Positions 44,574 to 53,970 of a stretch of DNA of 64,000 nucleotides are shown here, in pieces. Position numbers and translations under genes: made by a program. Numbering within the stretch: the first letter of the stretch is position 1; each line of letters opens with the position of its first letter. This stretch comes from Trichocoleus sp. FACHB-40 (GTDB lineage Bacteria > Cyanobacteriota > Cyanobacteriia > Cyanobacteriales > FACHB-T130). The notes under the pieces were generated by a model. That model was not told the DNA's origin and searched no databases. It saw only the letters and a list, made by a program, of their open reading frames with translations. The stretch lies in assembly GCF_014695915.1 (NCBI RefSeq), contig NZ_JACJPF010000035.1, positions 1 to 64,000 on the forward strand, in the 5' to 3' direction.

Positions 44574-45581
44574 ATGCAGCAAAAGTTGGAACCCCACTTA
44601 CTCCAAAAGCAATTAGTCTCATATCGCCGCAATTTGAGGATTACTTTTGATAAGATTGCATCTCAGTTCAGATCAGCTGATATAGCAATATTTCACGAAT
44701 TTAGCCCGCCGCCTGGGGGAGGCGGACATCAATTCATGCGGGCTTTGTGGAGTGAGTTGGAACGCCGGGGTTTGCGAGTAGAAAATAATACTATTTCAGC
44801 TACGACTCGTGCTTGCTTGTATAATTCTTTCAATTTCGACTTTCAACGGTTGCAGCAGCTGCACCGAAAAGGTTGTCGAATGGTGCATCGAGTAGATGGG
44901 CCAATTGGAGTTTATCGGGGACTGGATGATGGAAGCGATCGCTATATCTGGCAAATCAATCAAGAACTCGCTGATGCTACTATCTTTCAATCGCAGTACA
45001 GTTTACACAAACATCTGGAACTCGGTTTAAAATTCAAATCGCCTAGTGTAATTATGAACGCGACCAACCCCCAGATTTTTCACCCTCACGGTCGTATAGC
45101 GTTTGACCGAAATCGCAAAATCCGTCTAATTTCAACCAGTTGGTCTGATAACCCCAACAAAGGCGCAACCGCTTATAAATGGTTGGAAGAAAATTTAGAC
45201 TGGGAACGATTTGAATATACATTTGTGGGACGTTCGCCTATTCAATTTAACCAAATTCAGATGTTAGCCCCTGTACCGTCCGAACAATTAGCAAAATTAC
45301 TTTGCCAACATGATATCTTTATTACTGCTAGCCGCCACGACCCCTGTTCCAACTCGCTACTAGAAGCGCTATCCTGTGGATTGCCAGCAATTTATCTCAA
45401 CAGCGGCGGTCATCCAGAAATTGTTGGCGAAGCTGGATTTGGTTTCGAGTCTCCGGAAGAAATACCAGCATTGTTAAATCAACTGGTAGATGAGTACGAA
45501 TATCGACAGTCACAAATAGCTATTCCAACTATAGAGGAAGTAGGCGACCGCTATCTAGCGGCGATGGGAATTCTCATATGA
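44574..45581 (+). CDS. glycosyltransferase, GT4-like
   Basis: The 335-residue GT-B protein has an N-terminal acceptor domain with FHEFSPPPGGGGHQFMRAL (Gly-rich acceptor loop) and MVHRVDGPIGVYRG. The C-terminal donor domain has STSWSDNPNKGA and ASRHDPCSNSLLEALSCGLP, with Asp in place of the first Glu of the E-x7-E motif. The sugar transferred cannot be read. Stop overlaps the next start (ATGA). Confidence 0.8.
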   Translation: MQQKLEPHLLQKQLVSYRRNLRITFDKIASQFRSADIAIFHEFSPPPGGGGHQFMRALWSELERRGLRVENNTISATTRACLYNSFNFDFQRLQQLHRKGCRMVHRVDGPIGVYRGLDDGSDRYIWQINQELADATIFQSQYSLHKHLELGLKFKSPSVIMNATNPQIFHPHGRIAFDRNRKIRLISTSWSDNPNKGATAYKWLEENLDWERFEYTFVGRSPIQFNQIQMLAPVPSEQLAKLLCQHDIFITASRHDPCSNSLLEALSCGLPAIYLNSGGHPEIVGEAGFGFESPEEIPALLNQLVDEYEYRQSQIAIPTIEEVGDRYLAAMGILI

Positions 45582-46693
45582 ATAACCAATTTCGTGCGGT
45601 GGTTCGCCAGTTAGGTCAGCCAATTTTACAAGTAGCAGCTAAACAGGTTACAAGCCACTTTTCACCTTATTCGCGTTTATTTCTCGTTAGCGACTCGCCG
45701 TTTTGGGTTCTCTCGTGGGAGATGCGGGAATTAGGCGCGATCGCGCAACATCTCGGCATCCATCAAGCCAACCCCCGATGGCTTAATTATACCCAGAACC
45801 AAGCTGTATTTTACGGCAGTCAATTTCTGCTTTTAGGCAATGAATGGACAAAGCGATCGCATCGAGTGGGAACTGCCTATTTTCACGGTTTACCTGGTAC
45901 TGGCGTGGCTGAATTTGACCAGTGTTACCAAAATCTTTGTCAATTCCACCAGCAAATCCACCGCATTCAAGTTTCCCACAGCCAGATGCGAGATGTAGTC
46001 TTAAATTCAGGAATTGCACCAGAAAAAGTTTTTCTAATTCCGATAGGAATTAACTTATCATACTTTCAGATCCAAACCCGCCAATCTCGACAGCAAGCAC
46101 GAGCAAAATATGGCATTCCAGAGTCAGCAGTTGTAGTCGGGTCATTTCAAAAAGATGGCGTTGGTTGGGACGAAGGAATACAGCCAAAGCTCATCAAAGG
46201 GCCTGATATTTTTCTGAAAACAATTGAAATTCTAAAATCCCGCATCCCAGAATTATTTGTACTGCTATCAGGCCCAGCGCGAGGCTATGTTAAAGCAGGA
46301 TTAGAAAGATTAGGCGTTCCCTACCGTCACTATCTTTTAAATAATTATCCCGAAGTAGGGCAGCTATTTCAATCACTGGATTTATATATTGTCGCATCCC
46401 GCCAGGAAGGAGGGCCAAAAGCAGTGTTAGAGTCGATGGCAAGTGGTGTACCATTAATAACAACCAAAGTTGGACAAGCGATCGACTTGGTGCAACACGG
46501 AAAAAATGCTTGGATGGTAGACGTTGAAGATGCCGAGGGTTTAGCATATTGGGCAGAGTATGTTATTACAAATAAACCTGAATTGAATAGCGTGTTACAG
46601 CAAGGACGAACAACAGCCGAAGCCAACACATATACATCTCAAATTTCCCTATGGCGCAACTTTATGAATGGCTTTGTAGAAGTATCAGTATAG
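45578..46693 (+). CDS. glycosyltransferase family 4
   Basis: The 371 residues have a GT-B layout: VGTAYFHGLPG, VSHSQMRDVVLNSGIAPEKV, IPIGINLSYF, then VVVGSFQKDG and the E-x7-E motif in EGGPKAVLESMASGVPLITT. It is expected to be an inverting or retaining transferase using a nucleotide sugar; the family does not reveal which. It ends a run of tightly coupled genes that began at 43064; a repeat-bearing spacer follows. Confidence 0.85.
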   Translation: MNNQFRAVVRQLGQPILQVAAKQVTSHFSPYSRLFLVSDSPFWVLSWEMRELGAIAQHLGIHQANPRWLNYTQNQAVFYGSQFLLLGNEWTKRSHRVGTAYFHGLPGTGVAEFDQCYQNLCQFHQQIHRIQVSHSQMRDVVLNSGIAPEKVFLIPIGINLSYFQIQTRQSRQQARAKYGIPESAVVVGSFQKDGVGWDEGIQPKLIKGPDIFLKTIEILKSRIPELFVLLSGPARGYVKAGLERLGVPYRHYLLNNYPEVGQLFQSLDLYIVASRQEGGPKAVLESMASGVPLITTKVGQAIDLVQHGKNAWMVDVEDAEGLAYWAEYVITNKPELNSVLQQGRTTAEANTYTSQISLWRNFMNGFVEVSV

Positions 46694-46874
46694 TTTTTCA
46701 ACGCAAAGAACGCAGAGGTTTACGCAAAGGCACGCCAAAATATCTAAATGCCAATTTATCGCGGATTACTCTGTGTACCTCTGCGCTACCCTTAGCGTAC
46801 CTTTGTGTTAAAAATAAATAATTTAATTAGTATTAATCAATCAGAATATAGCTTTCTACAAAAAATATTTAGCT
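46694..46874. repeat. spacer with a degenerate inverted repeat
   Basis: aacgcaaagaacgcagaggt near 46700 pairs imperfectly with acctctgcg (46770s) and cgtacctttgtgtt (46797-46810). Similar sequences are frequent in filamentous cyanobacterial spacers. Any RNA made would fold into a long imperfect hairpin. AT-rich sequence up to 46874 may hold a promoter for the next gene block. Confidence 0.55.
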
Positions 46875-48020
46875 ATGAGCAGGTTACAAGCAATTAAGAG
46901 TCTAATTCCCTACAACATTCGTCTCAAGCTGTACAATTTGAGGCAGCAATGGCAAGATCCTTGGCGTTTGTGGAATATTCTGCTGGCTGGAGTTCCCGAC
47001 CGAAATCAGGCGTATGTCTATTATGGACATGACAATATTCCCCAACCCGGCGAACTAGCGCGTGGAGGAATCGTTAAATTTCAAGGATTGCAGAAGATTT
47101 TACCCAACTCTCCCCGCCGCTTCAATATCCTCTATATGGTCAGTAGTCGGATGCCTGAAGATGGGGTACAGTTAGTTTGGCTAGCGCGGCAAAAAAAGGC
47201 AAAATTTGTCTGGAATCAAAATGGGGTAGCGTATCCCGCTTGGCATGGAATCGGTTGGGAAGAGACTAATAAGCCATTTGCAAAGCTGTTGCATTCAGCC
47301 GATTATGTATTTTATCAAAGTAAATTTTGCAAAGAGAGTGCCGATAAATTTTTGGGTAAGCGCGAGGGTAAGTGGGAAATTCTTTACAATGCAGTTGATA
47401 CAAAAGTTTTTACCCCAGCTGATTGTGACCCCAACCCTAAACATTTAGTTCTACTACTGGGGGGAACGCAGTCCCATTACTACCGAGTTGAGTCTGCCAT
47501 TCGCACGTTAGCCATCTTATCTCATCAGCGTTCCGACGTGCGATTGTTGATTACTGGTAAACTGCGTTGGACTGATGAGACAGAGGCGATGCGGATGACG
47601 CAACAACTGGTGACAGATTTGGGTGTAAGCGATCGCGTGGAGTTTCTTGGCGCTTACACTCAGAAAGATGCCCCCGCTATCTTCCGAAAAGCCCACATAT
47701 TGCTGCATACTCAATACAACGATGCTTGTCCGGGGATGGTCGTAGAAGCGATCGCTTGTGGATTGCCAGTTGTATACTCTCATAGTGGCGGTGTCCCGGA
47801 ATTAGTCGGAGAAGAAGCTGGTATTGGGGTGCCAACCGAGTTGAGTTGGGAACGGGAGATTCCACCCGACCCGAACGCCCTAGCAGAGGCAGTTCTGCAA
47901 GTAGCCGAACAACGGGCGCAATACGCCCAAGCTGCAAGGCAACGGGCAGTAGAAAAATTTGACCTGCGTCCTTGGCTGGTACGGCATCAAGAGGTATTTC
48001 AGGAGTTACTCTCAAGGTGA
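46875..48020 (+). CDS. glycosyltransferase family 4
   Basis: The 381-residue GT-B protein begins after a repeat-bearing spacer, so it may start a new transcript. FNILYMVSSRMPEDGVQLVWLARQK and FVWNQNGVAYPAWHG form the acceptor side. LYNAVDTKVFTP, LLLGGTQSHYYR and DACPGMVVEAIACGLPVVYSHSGG form the donor side, with Asp at the first position of the E-x7-E motif. The GTGA at its end overlaps the following methyltransferase gene. Confidence 0.83.
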   Translation: MSRLQAIKSLIPYNIRLKLYNLRQQWQDPWRLWNILLAGVPDRNQAYVYYGHDNIPQPGELARGGIVKFQGLQKILPNSPRRFNILYMVSSRMPEDGVQLVWLARQKKAKFVWNQNGVAYPAWHGIGWEETNKPFAKLLHSADYVFYQSKFCKESADKFLGKREGKWEILYNAVDTKVFTPADCDPNPKHLVLLLGGTQSHYYRVESAIRTLAILSHQRSDVRLLITGKLRWTDETEAMRMTQQLVTDLGVSDRVEFLGAYTQKDAPAIFRKAHILLHTQYNDACPGMVVEAIACGLPVVYSHSGGVPELVGEEAGIGVPTELSWEREIPPDPNALAEAVLQVAEQRAQYAQAARQRAVEKFDLRPWLVRHQEVFQELLSR

Positions 48021-48772
48021 AACAGGCTGTAATTCGGGTTGTCTTACCACTATTCAAACTACTGCCATACAGGTTGTGTCGCGTCCTGTGTAACCTTTGG
48101 TTGCAGAGTGTCGCCAATAAAGACCCCAAAACAGCAATGCGTCAATTGCTGGAAGTTGAGAATGGTTTAACTGATCTGATTAATTTTGTGGCAGTGGGTT
48201 ACGACAATGGCGTACACGTCAAACATCGCCTGACCAAGTATCATGATTTCTTTGTAGACCGCTTGCAGCCTGGTGAACTTGTGCTAGATATCGGTTGCGG
48301 AATTGGCGCTTTGGCACATTCTATGGCGACGAAGGCGGATGCTGTGGTGACAGGAATTGATCTGAATGGGGAAAATATTGCCACTGCAAGCCAATTCCAA
48401 CACCCAAATCTGACCTTTATCCAGGGAGACGCGCTGCAAGAGTTACCGCCACAGCCATTTGAAACAATTGTAATATCAAATGTGCTGGAACACATCGAAC
48501 ATCGTGTAGAATTTCTCAACACCGTACAGGAGCAGGTTTTGCCTCGACGTTGGCTAATTCGGGTGCCAATGATTAATCGCGACTGGCTTGTACCTATGCG
48601 TCAAGAATTAGGAATGTTTTATTTTAGCGACCCTACCCACTACACCGAATACACCCAACAAAGCTTTGAAGCCGAAATGCAAGCTGCTCATTTTACTATT
48701 ACCCACCTCCAAATTAATTGGGGCGAAATTTGGGCAGAAGCACAACCCCAGAAGCGAGCAAACAGACAATGA
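48017..48772 (+). CDS. class I SAM-dependent methyltransferase
   Basis: The start is taken as GTG at 48017, in the 4-base GTGA overlap with the glycosyltransferase; an in-frame ATG 45 bases upstream lies inside that gene. The 251 residues show LVLDIGCGIGALAHSM, VTGIDLNGENI, FIQGDALQELP, ISNVLEHIEHRVEFLN and a C-terminal region with FYFSDPTHYTEYT. It ends in ATGA with the GT2 gene. Acceptor unknown. Confidence 0.82.
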   Translation: MKQAVIRVVLPLFKLLPYRLCRVLCNLWLQSVANKDPKTAMRQLLEVENGLTDLINFVAVGYDNGVHVKHRLTKYHDFFVDRLQPGELVLDIGCGIGALAHSMATKADAVVTGIDLNGENIATASQFQHPNLTFIQGDALQELPPQPFETIVISNVLEHIEHRVEFLNTVQEQVLPRRWLIRVPMINRDWLVPMRQELGMFYFSDPTHYTEYTQQSFEAEMQAAHFTITHLQINWGEIWAEAQPQKRANRQ

Positions 48773-49791
48773 CCCCTCTCGTAAGTGTCCTGATGGCTGT
48801 CTATAACGGCGAGAGATATTTAGCAGCAGCAATTAATAGCATTCTGAATCAAACATTTACTAATTTTGAGTTTATTATTATCAATGATGGTTCTACAGAT
48901 AACACCATAAATATCCTCTCTCAGTATCAAAAATCAGACCATCGCATTCACATTTATCATCAGGGAAACTGCGGACTTACTGCATCGTTGAACAAAGGCT
49001 TTCAGTTGACAAAGGGAAAGTACATAGCGCGGATGGATGCTGATGATATCAGTCTTCCCAAACGCCTTGCCAAACAAGTCGCTTTTATGGATGCCAACCC
49101 AGAGGTAGGAGTATGCGGAACTTGGCTTAAAACTATTGGTGAAGTTGGTGGTTATGTTGAGAAGTATCCAACCGATTATAAAATCATCAAAGCTTGGTTA
49201 CTATTCAATTCAGCACTGGCTCATCCTTCGGTGATGATGCGTAAAGAGTTATTTATCAGAAATAATTTATCTTACAATAATTCTCAGTTACACTGTGAAG
49301 ACTATGGGTTGTGGGTAGAGTCTTCCAAACACTTTCAAATGGTCAATTTAGGAGAAATATTACTGCTTTATCGTTATCATTACTGTCAAGTAACGCAACG
49401 CCACAGTCAAGAAGTGGAAGTAACATTTAAACGTCTTATAAAAACTCACCTAGAAAGTTTGGGTATTCAACCTACACAGGAAGAACTGGAAATACATAAT
49501 TGCTTTCGCACCTTCAATTTTAAACTAAATAAAGATTTCTTTCCCTCTGCTCATGCTTGGCTCTACAAAATTAAAAATGCAAACGATAAAAATTTTATTT
49601 ACGATGAAGTGGCATTAGCAAACGTTCTCGGTTATCGGTGGTTTTTACTTTGCAATACAGCAACAGAATTAGGATGGTGGATATGGGAAACCTTCTGGCG
49701 ATCGCCTTTTAGCAAAGCAGCTAATTTAAGTTGGCAGGAGCAGCTTAAATTGGCTGCCAAATGCCAAGCTAAACCTAAAAGAAAATTCTAA
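48769..49791 (+). CDS. glycosyltransferase family 2
   Basis: The ATG at 48769 (MTPLVSVLMAVYNGERYL) overlaps the methyltransferase stop; an in-frame start 51 bases upstream would only add residues unlike the family. The 340-residue GT-A protein has INDGSTDNT, the metal-binding ARMDADD and the VMMRKELF to HCEDYGLW segment typical of GT2 enzymes with a C-terminal extension. The next gene starts within its stop (TAATG). Confidence 0.87.
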   Translation: MTPLVSVLMAVYNGERYLAAAINSILNQTFTNFEFIIINDGSTDNTINILSQYQKSDHRIHIYHQGNCGLTASLNKGFQLTKGKYIARMDADDISLPKRLAKQVAFMDANPEVGVCGTWLKTIGEVGGYVEKYPTDYKIIKAWLLFNSALAHPSVMMRKELFIRNNLSYNNSQLHCEDYGLWVESSKHFQMVNLGEILLLYRYHYCQVTQRHSQEVEVTFKRLIKTHLESLGIQPTQEELEIHNCFRTFNFKLNKDFFPSAHAWLYKIKNANDKNFIYDEVALANVLGYRWFLLCNTATELGWWIWETFWRSPFSKAANLSWQEQLKLAAKCQAKPKRKF

Positions 49792-50924
49792 TGACGAAAA
49801 TAACTATAGTTATTTCTAATATGTCGTTGGGTGGGGCGCAACGTGTAATTTCTACCCTGATGAACTACTTAGAGGGAAAAGGATGGGACATAACTCTTTT
49901 GACTATGGAGCAAAGTTCCACTACTTCTTTTTATTATTTAGAACCATCTATAAAATACTTTCGATTAGGTATAGCAGGGTATTCTGCCAGCTTTTTATCG
50001 GCTTTACAAAATAATCTAAAACGTATTTATACGCTGCGACAAAGTATACGCCATAGCCAACCTGATGTAGTAATTAGCTTCGTAGATGAAATGAATGTAG
50101 TAGCTTTGCTGGCAACCAGAGGCTTAAATATACCTGTAATCGTATCAGTACGCACCGATCCAGGGGTAAGTCCTTTAAGTAGAAGTTGGCAGCAACTACG
50201 TAAGTGGACTTATTCGTGGGCAGATAAAATTGTGGTTCTCACTGAAACTGCAAAAAATTTCTTTTCTCCAAAGTTACAAAGTCGCATTTCTATCATTCCC
50301 AATGCAGCTTTACCGCCAAAGGTAGAAAAAAATATATCCGGTCAGCAACTAGCTAAACCAGCGGTGATTGCTGCGGGACGTTTGGCAGAAGAAAAACGCT
50401 TCGATTTACTGCTACAAGCTTTTGCGAAAATCAAAGACCGCCACCCGCAGTGGACATTGACAATTTTAGGAGAAGGGGAACTGCGTCCACAATTAGAATC
50501 TTTACTAGATAAATTGGGATTATGCGATCGCGTTTATCTTCCCGGTGCAGTCAAGAACCTGTATGAATTTTTACAGCAGGCGGATTTGTTTGTCATGTCT
50601 TCCCGCTTTGAGGGTTTTCCTAACGCCCTTTGCGAAGCGATGGCTTGCGGGCTACCTGTCATTTCTACAGACTGTCCTAGCGGGCCGCGAGAGATTATTC
50701 GAGATGGCGTAGATGGTATATTAGTGCCAAATGAAGATGTAGAAGCTTTATCCTCGGCGATGGGTCGGCTGATGTCTGATGAAAAAGAGCGTCAGCGTTT
50801 GGCTGTCCGTGCTACAGAGGTAATAGAGCGATTTAGTTTAGAAAAAGTCATGGGAATGTGGGAAGCAGTAATTAAGGAAGCGGTCGGAGAAAGTGAGGAA
50901 TGGAAAAGCAACAACAACTTATAG
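49791..50924 (+). CDS. glycosyltransferase family 4
   Basis: The 377 residues show the GT4 pattern: SNMSLGGAQRVISTLMNYL, SFVDEMNVVALLATRG, IPNAALPPKV, VIAAGRLAEEKRFDLLLQAFA and the E-x7-E motif in EGFPNALCEAMACGLPVIST. It belongs to the PglH/PglJ-like branch that often transfers HexNAc, though the sugar here is not certain. It overlaps the next gene by 25 bases. Confidence 0.88.
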   Translation: MTKITIVISNMSLGGAQRVISTLMNYLEGKGWDITLLTMEQSSTTSFYYLEPSIKYFRLGIAGYSASFLSALQNNLKRIYTLRQSIRHSQPDVVISFVDEMNVVALLATRGLNIPVIVSVRTDPGVSPLSRSWQQLRKWTYSWADKIVVLTETAKNFFSPKLQSRISIIPNAALPPKVEKNISGQQLAKPAVIAAGRLAEEKRFDLLLQAFAKIKDRHPQWTLTILGEGELRPQLESLLDKLGLCDRVYLPGAVKNLYEFLQQADLFVMSSRFEGFPNALCEAMACGLPVISTDCPSGPREIIRDGVDGILVPNEDVEALSSAMGRLMSDEKERQRLAVRATEVIERFSLEKVMGMWEAVIKEAVGESEEWKSNNNL

Positions 50925-51856
50925 AACCAGAAATAATCTATCAATATAAATTTACAGTTTTTACGCCTACCTATAACCGTGCTTATACCCTCCACCGAGT
51001 CTATCAAAGCCTGAAATCCCAAACTTATCGCGATTTTGAATGGCTAATTATCGATGATGGCTCTACTGATAATACCCGGGAATTAGTAGAACAGTGGCAG
51101 CAAGAAGCTAATTTTCCTATTCGCTACATTTATCAAGAAAATCAAGGCAAGTATATCGCCTGGAATCGCGGCGTAGAGGAAGCTAAAGGAGAGTTATTTC
51201 TCTGCTTTGATTCCGATGACGAATGCGTTCCAGAGGCACTAGAACGGTTTATATTTCATTGGAAGTCTATTCCCGAAACTCAAAAAGAAAAGTTTTCTTC
51301 TGTAGTTTCCTTGTGTAAAGATAGAAATGGTAAGCTAATCGGTACTAAGTTCCCTCAAGATATAACCGACTCAGATTTTTTGTCACTTCAATACAAATTG
51401 AAAGTAAAAGGGGACAAGTGGGGATTTGATAAAACGTCAGTTTTAAAAAAATGTTTATTTCCAGTGATTAAAGGCGAAAAACATATTCCAGAGGGAGTTG
51501 TTTGGAACGCGGTCGCTCGGAATTACAATACCCGCTTTGTAAATGAAGTTTTAAAAATTGTTGAATATTTGCCTGATGGGTTATCTCGCTGTAAAACTAC
51601 CTCTAAGTATGCCTGTGGTGTTAAAATTTGGCATAAAAGCCTTCTAAATGAATACACAGACTGGTTTTGGCACGCTCCTTTAAGTTTCTTCCGTTCATCT
51701 GTTAATTACAGCCGTTTTTCTTTTCATATCGGTGTTTCTCTAATTCAGCAATTTAAGGCACTTAAGACAGCGCTGGGCAAAGTATTATGGTTAACAGCCT
51801 TGCCTTTAGGCTACTTAGTCTACACCAAAGATAAGTTAAAAAATCCGATTAAATGA
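50900..51856 (+). CDS. glycosyltransferase family 2
   Basis: The 318-residue GT-A protein has FTVFTPTYNRAYTLHRVY, IIDDGSTDNTRELV, and the DxD-like CFDSDDECVPEAL. The C-terminal part (DKTSVLKKCLFPVIKGEKHIPEG) fits GT2 enzymes of capsule and O-antigen loci. It starts inside the previous gene and lies 4 bases before a methyltransferase gene. Confidence 0.85.
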   Translation: MEKQQQLIEPEIIYQYKFTVFTPTYNRAYTLHRVYQSLKSQTYRDFEWLIIDDGSTDNTRELVEQWQQEANFPIRYIYQENQGKYIAWNRGVEEAKGELFLCFDSDDECVPEALERFIFHWKSIPETQKEKFSSVVSLCKDRNGKLIGTKFPQDITDSDFLSLQYKLKVKGDKWGFDKTSVLKKCLFPVIKGEKHIPEGVVWNAVARNYNTRFVNEVLKIVEYLPDGLSRCKTTSKYACGVKIWHKSLLNEYTDWFWHAPLSFFRSSVNYSRFSFHIGVSLIQQFKALKTALGKVLWLTALPLGYLVYTKDKLKNPIK

Positions 51857-51860
51857 AGCT

Positions 51861-52688
51861 ATGACCAGCACTTTTGAGCAAGAAGTTAAACAGGGCGATC
51901 GCTTTGGGTTTGGGAAAAACTGGCAGCGATTTTTATCAGTTCTCAATGATGAACGCATCGCCGAAGCTGAAAATTCCCTTAAACAAATGCTAGAAGTAGA
52001 AAATTTACAAGGTAAAACCTTTCTTGATATTGGCTCTGGCAGTGGTTTATTCTCTCTTGCTGCCCGTCGATTAGGAGCAAGAGTACATTCGCTTGACTAC
52101 GATCCTACCTCAGTTGCTTGTACGCAAGAACTTAAACGTCGATATTTTCCCGACGTGTCTGACTGGACTATTGAACAAGGTTCAGTGCTAGATGTAGATT
52201 ACCTTAAATCTTTAGGAAAGTTTGACATTGTTTATTCTTGGGGGGTACTTCATCATACAGGCGCTATGTGGCAAGCACTAGAAAATGTTATTTTGCCTGT
52301 TGCTAGTGGAGGAGAGCTGTTTATTGCTATCTATAACGATCAAGGTTATAAATCTGAATTTTGGCGGAAAGTAAAACAATTTTACTGTTCAGGAATTGTC
52401 GGAAAAAGTTTAGTTTGTGCATTTTTTGTTCCTTATTTCGTTTTAATTGGTTTCGTTGTAGATTTTCTCAAGTTAAGAAATCCATTTACTAGATATATAG
52501 AGTACAAAAAATCCAGAGGGATGTCTCTATTCTATGATTGGTTTGATTGGCTTGGAGGATACCCATTTGAGGTTGCAAAGCCAGAAGGTATTTTTAAATT
52601 TTATAGAGATAGACATTTTGTTGTTAAAAATTTGGTAGTAAGTGGTATTAGTTCGGGAAATAATCAGTTTGTTTTTACCAAGAAATGA
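51861..52688 (+). CDS. class I SAM-dependent methyltransferase (UbiG-like fold)
   Basis: The 275 residues have a clear motif I (FLDIGSGSGLFSLAARRLGA), LDYDPTSVACTQ, the IVYSWGVLHHTGAMWQAL block, and a hydrophobic C-terminal stretch around residue 190 (LVCAFFVPYFVLIGFVVDFL) that may dock at the membrane. Proteins of this shape are common in cyanobacterial EPS loci. Acceptor unknown, possibly the lipid-linked glycan given the hydrophobic segment. Confidence 0.82.
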   Translation: MTSTFEQEVKQGDRFGFGKNWQRFLSVLNDERIAEAENSLKQMLEVENLQGKTFLDIGSGSGLFSLAARRLGARVHSLDYDPTSVACTQELKRRYFPDVSDWTIEQGSVLDVDYLKSLGKFDIVYSWGVLHHTGAMWQALENVILPVASGGELFIAIYNDQGYKSEFWRKVKQFYCSGIVGKSLVCAFFVPYFVLIGFVVDFLKLRNPFTRYIEYKKSRGMSLFYDWFDWLGGYPFEVAKPEGIFKFYRDRHFVVKNLVVSGISSGNNQFVFTKK

Positions 52689-52795
52689 GGAAAGTTGCTT
52701 TTTTGGAAAGTAGACTTAAAGTAATTGAAAGCGCGATCGCTTAACAGGAAAAACTTTATCATCCTTCGATTCGTGAAGCAGATAAATGAGGTAAT

Positions 52796-53965
52796 GTGGC
52801 TGAAAGGCAAACCAATGCTCCGGTCAAAAAAATACTATTTCTGACCACTGGTTTGTCAAGCGGTGGCGCAGAGATGATGCTTTATAAGCTGCTGTGTGGG
52901 ATGAATCGGCAGCGATTTGAGGCTGTTGTAATTTCTTTAATGAATCGCGGTACATTGGGCGATCGCATAGAAGCTTTGGGAATACCTGTTTACACAATCG
53001 GGATGCAACCTGGAGTTATAACACCAAAATTAATTTGGCAAGTTATCTCTATTCAAAAACTCCAGCCAGATTTAATCCAAGGCTGGATGTATCACGGCAA
53101 TTTAGCAGCGCAATTGGCGGGAATTTTTCAGAGAGTTCCTGTATTATGGGGTATCCGTCAATCGCTATATTCTTTGGACTATGAAAAGCCAAGTACGGCG
53201 GCTGTAATTCGATTTTCAGCTCAAGTTTCCCAGTTACCAAATAAGATTATTTACAATGCTAAAACAAGTGCTAGTCATCATGAAAAAATCGGGTATTTGA
53301 GTAAGAAAACTCTGGTAATTCCCAATGGGTTTGAGACGGAAGCGTTTAAACAATCGCCAGAATTTTACAGTAGCGTTCGCTCAGAACTAGGCATTTCAAA
53401 AGAGACTAGGCTAATTGGTTTGATGGGTCGTTACCACCCAATGAAAGACCACCTAAATTTTCTAAAAGCTGCTACTTTATTGTTGAAAGATTATCCTGGC
53501 GTACACTTTGTTATGGCTGGGGAAGGAGTTGATAAAAATAACCAGCCTTTGAATAGTTTACTTCAAGAATTAGGGTTGGTTGAGCGATCGCATCTTTTGG
53601 GCGATCGCTTGGATATGCCCCGCCTTACCGCCGCCCTCGATATCGCTTGTTCTGCTTCTTATACTGAAGGTTTTGCTAATGTCATCGGCGAAGCTATGTC
53701 CTGTGCGGTGCCTTGTGCGGTGACAGATGTAGGAGATTCAGCTTTGATAGTGGGAAATACGGGGCGGGTTGTACCTCCACGCCATCCGGAAGCACTTGCA
53801 AACGCCTGGAAAGAGTTGATTGATTTAGGTGCTGAGGGTAGAGCAGCATTAGGGCAAGCAGCACGAGCTAGAGTGATAGAACACTTTTCTCTAGAGTCCG
53901 TTGTAGCCCAGTATGAGAAATTGTATGAAAGCGTATTTGCTGAAAAACTCAATCAAAAGGCTTAA
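52796..53965 (+). CDS. glycosyltransferase family 4
   Basis: Starts with GTG after a 107-base spacer that holds a HIP1 site. The 389 residues have TTGLSSGGAEMMLYKLL, IQGWMYHGNLAAQLAG, VIPNGFETEAF, LMGRYHPMKDHLNFLKAA and the E-x7-E motif EGFANVIGEAMSCAVPCAVT. The asparagine-synthase-like gene starts 5 bases after its stop. The sugar donor cannot be told. Confidence 0.87.
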   Translation: MAERQTNAPVKKILFLTTGLSSGGAEMMLYKLLCGMNRQRFEAVVISLMNRGTLGDRIEALGIPVYTIGMQPGVITPKLIWQVISIQKLQPDLIQGWMYHGNLAAQLAGIFQRVPVLWGIRQSLYSLDYEKPSTAAVIRFSAQVSQLPNKIIYNAKTSASHHEKIGYLSKKTLVIPNGFETEAFKQSPEFYSSVRSELGISKETRLIGLMGRYHPMKDHLNFLKAATLLLKDYPGVHFVMAGEGVDKNNQPLNSLLQELGLVERSHLLGDRLDMPRLTAALDIACSASYTEGFANVIGEAMSCAVPCAVTDVGDSALIVGNTGRVVPPRHPEALANAWKELIDLGAEGRAALGQAARARVIEHFSLESVVAQYEKLYESVFAEKLNQKA

Positions 53966-53970
53966 ATTAA

